Source: CAZINM01 sp964540605 (GTDB taxonomy: Bacteria > Patescibacteriota > Dojkabacteria > SC72 > JAHDCA01). From it: DNA of 12,548 nucleotides. Under the pieces are notes generated by a model. It was given only the letters and a program-made list of their open reading frames with translations, was not told the DNA's origin and searched no databases. Location of the stretch: the NCBI GenBank assembly GCA_964540605.1, contig CAZINM010000031.1, forward strand, positions 1 through 12,548, read 5' to 3'. Shown in pieces: positions 7,821 through 12,548 of this stretch. Each line of letters begins with the position of its first letter. The stretch's first letter is position 1. A program made the translations under genes and the position numbers.

Positions 7821-9620
7821 TTATTTATCTAAAGTTTTACCGAGCTGAGGCTCAACTGCTTTTTGCTCGATCTCTTTAACTATCGTCTCAATAAAATCGT
7901 CAACTTTGTGTAATCCTTGATCTTTCATTCCTCTAACTCTTACAGCTACAGTATTCGTTTCCATCTCTTTATCCCCAATCACAAGAGTGTAAGGGATCTT
8001 TTGCATTTCTGCCTCTCTGATCTTGTATCCCAATTTCTCAGATCGAGAATCAACTTCAGCTCTTATATTCTTTTGCAATAATTGTTGTTTAACTTCTTCT
8101 GCATATTCTAAATGTTTATCAGATATTGGAAGGATCTCAACTTGCAAAGGAGATATCCAAGTTGGAAATGCTCCTCCATAATATTCAATTAAAAATGCGA
8201 AGAATCTCTCAAAAGACCCAATTAATGCCCTGTGAATAACAAATGGTCTCTCTTCTTCACCCTCTTTATTAATGTAAGTAATGTCAAATCTCTCAGGTAG
8301 ATTGAAGTCAACTTGAATAGTTGAGATCGAATCTTCTTTACCGAAAACATTTGTTGCTTGTACATCTACTTTTGGACCGTAGAAAGCAGCTTCTCCTGGA
8401 GCTTCGTAATAATCGATATCATGTTTATTAAGAACATCTCTCATTATTTTCTCTACTTTTTCCCAATCTTCTCTTTTTCCGCATTTACTAAATTTCTCGT
8501 TATTGGGGTCAGATAAAGAGAGTCTGAATTTATAATTTGTAAAGCCTATGTCTTTGAAGAAAACCTGTAACATCTCCATTACCTCCATGAATTGATCTTC
8601 AAGTTGGTCAGGTGTACAGAATATATGAGCATCATTTTGTGTGAACCCTCTAACTCTTTGCATTCCATGTAGTTCACCTGATTGCTCATACCTATAAACA
8701 GTTCCGAATTCTCCGACTTTCATAGGTAACTCTCTATAACTATGCTTGTTAAGTTTGTACACCATCATACCTGCAGGACAATTCATAGGTTTAAGATAAT
8801 AGGTTTCATCATCAACTTGAATTCCTGTATACATTGATTCTTTATAGAATTCTAAATGACCTGAAGTTTCGAATAGTTCTTTTTTATTGATATGAGGAGT
8901 TAAAATATGGACATAACCGTAACTTCTTTCTAATGCGAACATGTAATCTTCAAGAATTCTTCTCATAAGATATCCATTGGGTAACCATACAGGTAAACCT
9001 TGACCAATCTCTTTTATGTTTGCGAATAATCCAAGCTGTTTTCCAAGTTTTCTATGATTTCTCTCCTCCGCTAATTTTTGTCTCTCTAGATATTGATCAA
9101 GTTCTTCTTGAGTTTCAAATGCTGTTCCATAAATTCTCGTTAACATCTTCTTTTTCTCGTCACCTCTCCAATAAGCACCTGCTAATCGTAAAAGTTTTAT
9201 TGCACCAATTTCGCCTACTGAATCTAGATGTGGACCACGACAAAGATCCATGAATTCATCATCACCAGTGATATAAATACTTAATTCTTTATCAGGAATA
9301 TCGTTAAGAAGATCAAGTTTAAATTCCTGCTCAAGACTTTTGTATCTTTCTATAACACCTTCTCTAGGTTTAAATTCTTGCCTCATAGAAGGGTTTCTCT
9401 TAATGATCTTCTTCATCTCCTTTTCAAGTTTTGGAAGTATATCTTCCGTTACAGGTTCTGCGAATTCGAAATCGTAATAGAAACCATCTTCTATTGCTGG
9501 CCCAATACCAAGTTTGGCATCGGGATAAAGTTTTAGAACAGCATGAGCTAGAACATGAGATGCTGTATGTCTCATTCTTTCTAATTTGGATATATCATTT
9601 TCATTTGACACTAGTGCCAT
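7821..9620 (-). CDS. thrS: Threonyl-tRNA synthetase without TGS domain
   Basis: Class II synthetase that charges tRNA-Thr and hydrolyses Ser-tRNA-Thr. 599 residues, about 40 fewer than E. coli (642), because the protein opens directly in the editing (SAD) domain: the HxxxH pair is at H18 and H22, where E. coli has H73 and H77, so the ~55-residue TGS domain is absent. The other editing residues are C127 and H131 (CRGPH). Zinc ligands of the catalytic core are C281, H332 and H463. Motif 2 is near 302-325 and motif 3 near 463-480 (HRALIGSFERFFAFLIE). The HGTP anticodon-binding domain starts at about 488. The ATG at 9620 lacks a Shine-Dalgarno; I see no TGS-like coding upstream, as stops close the frame. 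First gene of thrS-infC-rpmI-rplT, with infC 16 nt downstream. Confidence 0.97.
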   Translation of the reverse strand: MALVSNENDISKLERMRHTASHVLAHAVLKLYPDAKLGIGPAIEDGFYYDFEFAEPVTEDILPKLEKEMKKIIKRNPSMRQEFKPREGVIERYKSLEQEFKLDLLNDIPDKELSIYITGDDEFMDLCRGPHLDSVGEIGAIKLLRLAGAYWRGDEKKKMLTRIYGTAFETQEELDQYLERQKLAEERNHRKLGKQLGLFANIKEIGQGLPVWLPNGYLMRRILEDYMFALERSYGYVHILTPHINKKELFETSGHLEFYKESMYTGIQVDDETYYLKPMNCPAGMMVYKLNKHSYRELPMKVGEFGTVYRYEQSGELHGMQRVRGFTQNDAHIFCTPDQLEDQFMEVMEMLQVFFKDIGFTNYKFRLSLSDPNNEKFSKCGKREDWEKVEKIMRDVLNKHDIDYYEAPGEAAFYGPKVDVQATNVFGKEDSISTIQVDFNLPERFDITYINKEGEEERPFVIHRALIGSFERFFAFLIEYYGGAFPTWISPLQVEILPISDKHLEYAEEVKQQLLQKNIRAEVDSRSEKLGYKIREAEMQKIPYTLVIGDKEMETNTVAVRVRGMKDQGLHKVDDFIETIVKEIEQKAVEPQLGKTLDK

Positions 9621-9655
9621 TTGCTTAATAATTGAAAATTAAAATGTGAAAATAA

Positions 9656-9677
9656 ACATGCCTCATAAAATGCATGT
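9656..9677 (-). repeat. Inverted repeat in the thrS leader region
   Basis: ACATGC (9656-9661) and GCATGT (9672-9677) form a perfect 6-bp stem with a 10-nt loop, 36 nt upstream of thrS. On the minus strand it is followed by a T-rich stretch, so it could be a weak terminator for rsmD or a leader hairpin for thrS. No T-box features are seen and no convincing promoter was found in the 166-nt spacer (9621-9786). Confidence 0.35.
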
Positions 9678-9786
9678 GGGGTATACAAGTTTATCAATTT
9701 TGTTTGTTGTCTCACCAATAACTCTAAACATATGTGTCATTCTATAATTATTCTAATCACATTTCAATGAGAAATAATTCCATGAA

Positions 9787-10520
9787 CTAATTATTAAAAA
9801 CAAATATAGAAATTGAATTCATACCATAATTATTAGTTTCAAGGAGTTTCAGATTCTCTAGATCTAATGCATCTATTGGATAGTTTCTCGGGTGCTTGAT
9901 AATTAAAGCTCCTGGAAAAAGCTTTTTTGTATTAATACCATTTAGAAGTTTAGATGATTGCTGTATTAGCATTTCGATCTTTTGCTTCTTCTTTTTATTA
10001 TATTCTTTATATGGAGGATCTATAAAAATAAGATCAAACTNNNNNNNNNNTCCTCATCAATACTTTTATTAATGTAATCGGCAACTTTCTCTTTTATTAC
10101 TGATGCCTCTGTCAAGAAACCAGTACGTATTATATTTGCTTCTAGAACTTTTTCTGCATGTTTTGAGGCATCAACAAATACTACAGATCTTGCCCCTCTG
10201 GATAAGGCTTCCAAACCAAACGAGCCTGAGCCAGCATATAGATCTAATATTGATTTGCCAACAATATCTCTAGTCAAAGTATCAAAGATCTGCGTCTTCA
10301 TTCGATCTGTTAAAGGTCTCGTCCTTTTTGGTATATCTAATAAGATATTCTTAGCTTTTCCTGCAGTGATCCTAACTTGGCCGATAACCGTTTTTACATC
10401 ATCACGGATCGAATCTTTTAATAACTGATACTCTCTAGCCTCGAACTCTTCAGCTGTATCAACTTTCCATTTGGAACGTCTTTTTCGTATCTTTTTTTGT
10501 GAATCGAATTTTAAACTCAT
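9787..10520 (-). CDS. rsmD: 16S rRNA (guanine966-N2)-methyltransferase RsmD, split by an assembly gap
   Basis: AdoMet-dependent enzyme that methylates N2 of G966 of 16S rRNA in the 30S subunit. Upstream of the gap are VRITAGKAKN (from residue 49), RTRPLTDRMKTQIFDTL and AdoMet motif I LDLYAGSGSFGLEALSRGA (from about 91). Downstream of the 10-N run, in a different frame, the sequence reads FDLIFIDPPYKEY, the family's DPPY catalytic motif, and continues to the stop at 9787. The two halves are one gene: the span is 734 nt, not a multiple of three, so the N run has the wrong length. The protein would be about 244 residues, against ~190 usually, mainly because of a basic 48-residue N-terminal extension. 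Its ATG overlaps the stop of the upstream methyltransferase gene (ATGA, 4 nt), indicating translational coupling. Confidence 0.9.
10041..10050. other. Assembly gap of 10 N inside rsmD
   Basis: Ten undetermined bases. Frames on the two sides of rsmD join only if the true length leaves remainder 2 when divided by 3 (8, 11 or 14 and so on), so this is a placeholder from scaffolding rather than a measured length. Confidence 0.98.
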
Positions 10521-10984
10521 TTCAGTTTGCTTAATAAATATTCAGTTACAGAGTATCCAATTATACCTGCAGTTACAGCAACATTTAAAGATGTCTTTTT
10601 CCCTCTCATATCTATCATAATAATATCATCACTATTTGAAAGGATCTCTTTACTAATACCGATCTTCTCATTGCCTAATATTAATGCAACTTTATCTGGA
10701 TAATCATATTCATTATGTTTCTGTGCATTTTTATCAACTTCTATCGCAAGGATCTTGTATCCATCTTTTTTTAGAGTTGAAATACATTCATTAATATCTT
10801 CATAATGATCCCATTTGATAGAACCTTCAGACTTTAATGAAGTCTTAAGAACTTTAGGATTTTCTGGAGTCGGAGTATATCCACATATGTGAATTTGCTC
10901 TATACCTGCACCGTCAGAAGTTCTAAATATGCTCCCTACATTATATGCAGATCTTATATTGTCTAAGATAAAATGAACATTCAT
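10517..10984 (-). CDS. SPOUT-family (SpoU/TrmH) RNA 2'-O-methyltransferase
   Basis: Knotted AdoMet-dependent methyltransferase acting on tRNA or rRNA ribose; the exact substrate cannot be read from the sequence. 155 residues, the bare catalytic domain with no N-terminal RNA-binding extension, like TrmL/TrmH-type minimal enzymes. Motif 1 is LDNIRSAYNVGSIFRTSDGAG (near 8-28, Asn and Arg of the N-x-R-S-x-x-N-V-G type), motif 2 LILGNEKIGIS, and motif 3 IDMRGKKTSLNVAVTAGI, which carries the knot Asn. First gene of a two-gene unit with rsmD: its TGA overlaps the rsmD ATG by 4 nt. A promoter lies just upstream (11011-11039), giving a short leader of about 20 nt without Shine-Dalgarno. Confidence 0.92.
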   Translation of the reverse strand: MNVHFILDNIRSAYNVGSIFRTSDGAGIEQIHICGYTPTPENPKVLKTSLKSEGSIKWDHYEDINECISTLKKDGYKILAIEVDKNAQKHNEYDYPDKVALILGNEKIGISKEILSNSDDIIMIDMRGKKTSLNVAVTAGIIGYSVTEYLLSKLK

Positions 10985-11010
10985 AGATGAATAATGAAAA
11001 TGAATAAGGA

Positions 11011-11039
11011 ATAATATTGTAAATATGGTATTTTTTCAA
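11011..11039 (-). promoter_or_regulatory. Promoter of the SPOUT methyltransferase-rsmD unit
   Basis: On the minus strand: TTGAAA (11039-11034), 17-nt spacer, TATTAT (11016-11011). The predicted start is near 11004, about 20 nt before the ATG at 10984. It lies in the 104-nt gap after the lexA stop (10985-11088), in which I found no clear terminator. Confidence 0.5.
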
Positions 11040-11088
11040 TATGCAGAAAAACTAGCACTATTTTGCAGATTGGGGACAAATGAATATT

Positions 11089-11715
11089 TTACATCTTAAC
11101 AACCTGCACAACTTCTCCGTTAATATAAATATCATCTAGATCATCTAGCGTAGCAACAATTGGTGGATGATTTGATGTAGATTCAGAAAGAAAGAGAACA
11201 GTTTGATTCTTTTTATTGATCCTAAGTTTTTTAATCATTGCAGCATTATCTAGCACTGCTAATACATATTTTGAATCTTCAGGTTGGTTCTTACCTTTGT
11301 CAATTATCACATAATCACCCTCTTCAATATTATTACCTTTTATGTCAGCTTTATTCATGGAATCTCCAAACGCTTTGATGGCAAAACAAGAGCCACTTTT
11401 TATCATAGAGCTTGATACCTTCAAGTATCCCTCAAGATTTTCTTGTGCAAGTAACATAGCTGGACCACAATTAGCCGAACCAACAATTGGAATATTGATA
11501 AATTTGTTTTCTTTTCGTAGATCGGTATTTACATTAATAATATTTTGTCCTTCGTGATCTACCTCCAAAAATCCCTTTCTTTCTAACTGTTTTAGATGGT
11601 GTCGTATTTTTTCGGGATGCTCTACTCCAATTAGCCTTCCGATCTCTCGAAGTGATTTTTCTCCGAGGTTAATATTTCTTGATAATGCTAATAAATCTTT
11701 TTGTATCTGATGCAT
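11089..11715 (-). CDS. lexA: LexA-like S24 self-cleaving repressor
   Basis: Probable SOS repressor: it binds operators and, on RecA stimulation, cleaves itself. 208 residues, like LexA (~200). The N-terminal ~52 residues form a winged-helix-like DNA-binding part (SLREIGRLIGVEHPEKIRHHLKQLERKGFLEVD). The S24 domain follows: IPIVGSANCGPAMLLAQENLEG with a Cys83-Gly84 bond at the usual Ala-Gly cleavage position, catalytic Ser119 in GDSM (same number as in E. coli LexA) and Lys162 in AAMIKKL. UmuD also has Cys-Gly at its cleavage site. It is transcribed divergently from the small gene at 11859 across a region rich in TGTCAA half-sites, as expected for autoregulation. Leader about 34 nt, no Shine-Dalgarno. 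Another S24 regulator with non-SOS targets remains possible. Confidence 0.87.
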   Translation of the reverse strand: MHQIQKDLLALSRNINLGEKSLREIGRLIGVEHPEKIRHHLKQLERKGFLEVDHEGQNIINVNTDLRKENKFINIPIVGSANCGPAMLLAQENLEGYLKVSSSMIKSGSCFAIKAFGDSMNKADIKGNNIEEGDYVIIDKGKNQPEDSKYVLAVLDNAAMIKKLRINKKNQTVLFLSESTSNHPPIVATLDDLDDIYINGEVVQVVKM

Positions 11716-11755
11716 TTTTGTTATTTTTTCGTAAATTAGTTGTTCTACTGACTAT

Positions 11756-11784
11756 TTAATAACATTTTGTCAAACAGATGTCAA
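11756..11784 (-). promoter_or_regulatory. lexA promoter
   Basis: On the minus strand: TTGACA (11784-11779), 17-nt spacer, TATTAA (11761-11756) preceded by TG plus one base (extended -10). The start is predicted near 11749. A second TTGACA inside the spacer (11773-11768) has no -10 of its own and fits better as an operator half-site. Confidence 0.55.
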
Positions 11785-11815
11785 ATAGTAATTGACACTC
11801 TTGACACATATGACA
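11766..11815. promoter_or_regulatory. Probable operator array between lexA and the divergent small gene
   Basis: Half-sites TGTCAA at 11768-11773 and 11779-11784 (11 bp apart, one helical turn) face TTGACA at 11792-11797 and 11801-11806, with a further TGACA at 11811-11815. The inner pair forms the dyad TGTCAA-N7-TTGACA. The array covers the -35 boxes of both divergent promoters, so a bound repressor would block both. TTGACA is also the -35 consensus, but only two of the copies have a -10 at the right distance. LexA as the binding protein is inferred from position. Confidence 0.55.
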
Positions 11816-11829
11816 AGTCGAAATAAAAT
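11801..11829 (+). promoter_or_regulatory. Promoter of the small divergent gene
   Basis: TTGACA (11801-11806), 17-nt spacer, TAAAAT (11824-11829); start predicted near 11836, giving a leader of about 23 nt. Near-consensus, so basal strength should be high unless repressed through the overlapping half-sites. Confidence 0.65.
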
Positions 11830-11844
11830 TGGGTAATAAATTGT

Positions 11845-11850
11845 GAGGAG
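11845..11850 (+). promoter_or_regulatory. Strong Shine-Dalgarno GAGGAG
   Basis: GAGGAG ends 8 nt before the ATG at 11859 and fixes that start. It is the only clear ribosome binding site of this type in the window; the other genes start behind A-rich or T-rich leaders. Confidence 0.8.
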
Positions 11851-11858
11851 AAATAGAA

Positions 11859-12191
11859 ATGACTTACATAAAAATTGATTCAAACTTTGTTGATCTAAAT
11901 ATACTTTCAAGATTATTGAACCTATCTGAATCTCAAATAGAAAAAGTAATTGATCTCGGATTCGCAGGACCTTCTTCTCACGAGTTGAGTTCAGAGACAA
12001 AAGAGTTAAATGAAGTTATGTCAAAGATCAAACTCGGTGCACACCTTGTTTCTTTAGGAATACCTGACGAAATAAGTTTAACCATATATGAAGCATATAA
12101 AAGAGGTTCAAACTATGAGGGAAGCTTGAAAGAACTGTATCAAGATGGAAAGTTGGAGATGTCACAATTTATCAATCTTATGAATTGGTAA
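11859..12191 (+). CDS. Unrecognised 110-residue protein, probably repressor-controlled
   Basis: I do not recognise a family. The protein is acidic (about 16 Asp/Glu against 10 Lys/Arg), has no cysteine, no signal peptide and no membrane segment, and appears mostly helical, with likely helices at 13-33, 44-65 and 70-80. The first part (LNILSRLLNLSESQIEKVIDLGF) could be a small helical bundle. That it is a real gene is supported by a near-consensus promoter, a strong Shine-Dalgarno with 8-nt spacing, and a start directly after it. It diverges from lexA across a shared operator-like array, so induction by DNA damage is plausible. Small SOS proteins in other bacteria include division inhibitors (SulA, YneA, SidA) and anti-repressors; no similarity to these is seen. 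It converges on recG with 15 nt between the stops. Confidence 0.8.
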   Translation: MTYIKIDSNFVDLNILSRLLNLSESQIEKVIDLGFAGPSSHELSSETKELNEVMSKIKLGAHLVSLGIPDEISLTIYEAYKRGSNYEGSLKELYQDGKLEMSQFINLMNW

Positions 12192-12206
12192 AGTGATATT
12201 AGGATC

Positions 12207-12548
12207 TTAGGTTTCATTGTTGTAGAAATGGTCCTTGAAGAATGGTGAATAACCAGCTTCTATGGACCTTTCTACATTTCGTTTCGTTCTCAGTATCATC
12301 TGGGTGTCAAGTAGGTCTGCAATTTTAAGATTTGGAATACCCGATTGCTTCGTTCCAAAGACCTCACCAGGTCCTCTGTGTTGTAAGTCATATTCGGCAA
12401 TATCAAATCCTGAATTGTTACTAGCAAAATATTTTAATCTATCAATATTTAATTCTTTCTCTTCGATCTCTTTTGATGGAATAACATAACAGTAAGATTG
12501 TTTATCTCCCCTGCCTATTCTTCCTCGTAATTGATGAAGTTGTGCCAG
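12207..12548 (-). CDS. recG: ATP-dependent DNA helicase RecG, C-terminal part
   Basis: RecG remodels stalled forks and branched DNA. Only the last 113 codons are in the window; the gene continues past the right edge. The visible part begins in helicase motif VI (LAQLHQLRGRIGRG), continues QSYCYVIPSKE and then has the RecG-specific C-terminal block GFDIAEYDLQHRGPGEVFGTKQSGIPNLKIADLL. It ends in a poorly conserved tail with stop TAA at 12209-12207. The RGPGE and QSGIP motifs separate it from other superfamily 2 helicases such as Mfd. It is convergent with the small gene at 11859-12191, and no terminator is seen in the 15-nt spacer. Confidence 0.95.
   Translation of the reverse strand: MAQLHQLRGRIGRGDKQSYCYVIPSKEIEEKELNIDRLKYFASNNSGFDIAEYDLQHRGPGEVFGTKQSGIPNLKIADLLDTQMILRTKRNVERSIEAGYSPFFKDHFYNNET

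Noticed and set aside
9787..9972. Separate 61-residue gene on the minus strand
   Set aside because: The frame extends upstream to FDLIFIDPPYKEY at the gap edge; it is the C-terminal part of rsmD, not an independent gene.
12262..12489. 75-codon plus-strand open frame
   Set aside because: It is antisense to the clearly conserved recG 3' end and has no ribosome binding site.
1..12548. CRISPR array, insertion sequence, prophage or alternative (UGA) genetic code
   Set aside because: There are no regularly spaced repeats and no transposase or integrase. All long genes read through without in-frame UGA, and one gene (10517-10984) ends in TGA.

Overview
The window is AT-rich bacterial DNA holding ordinary housekeeping genes plus a few less ordinary intergenic regions. 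The standard code fits: TAA, TAG and TGA all act as stops. Several traits suggest a streamlined lineage such as the Candidate Phyla Radiation (Patescibacteria). These are low G+C, an almost complete lack of Shine-Dalgarno sequences, short leaders, a threonyl-tRNA synthetase without the TGS domain, and a peptidoglycan synthase carrying Ig-like domains. This placement is an inference from style and was not tested by phylogeny.

Layout. From 2 to 2641 (+) runs the 3' part of a class A penicillin-binding protein. The next 371 bases (2642-3012) have no protein gene. They hold a strong promoter, a G+C-rich structured RNA candidate of about 150 nt and an intrinsic terminator (2689-2879, +), followed by an AT-rich inverted repeat. 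A large minus-strand block follows, given here in transcription order: thrS (9620-7821), infC (7804-7256), rpmI (7275-7066), rplT (7047-6709), a strong terminator (6683-6652), a new -10 element (6650-6645), then pheS (6618-5578) and pheT (5532-3013). This is the same gene order as the thrS-infC-rpmI-rplT-pheST region of Escherichia coli, and it supplies aminoacyl-tRNAs, initiation factor 3 and two large-subunit ribosomal proteins.

Upstream of thrS, also on the minus strand, a SPOUT RNA methyltransferase (10984-10517) overlaps rsmD (10520-9787) by 4 nt. The rsmD gene is interrupted by a 10-N assembly gap (10041-10050). The reading frames on the two sides disagree, so the true gap length differs from 10.

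The right end carries a LexA-like S24 repressor (11715-11089, -) diverging from a small unrecognised gene (11859-12191, +). The 143-bp region between them holds two opposed promoters whose -35 boxes belong to an array of TGTCAA/TTGACA half-sites. This is a probable operator through which the repressor controls itself and the small gene. The small gene has the only clear Shine-Dalgarno sequence in the window. It converges on the 3' end of recG (12548-12207, -), which runs off the window.

The most promising points for novelty are the unassigned structured RNA at about 2724-2879 and the lexA/small-gene divergent regulatory unit, which may be a lineage-specific damage response.
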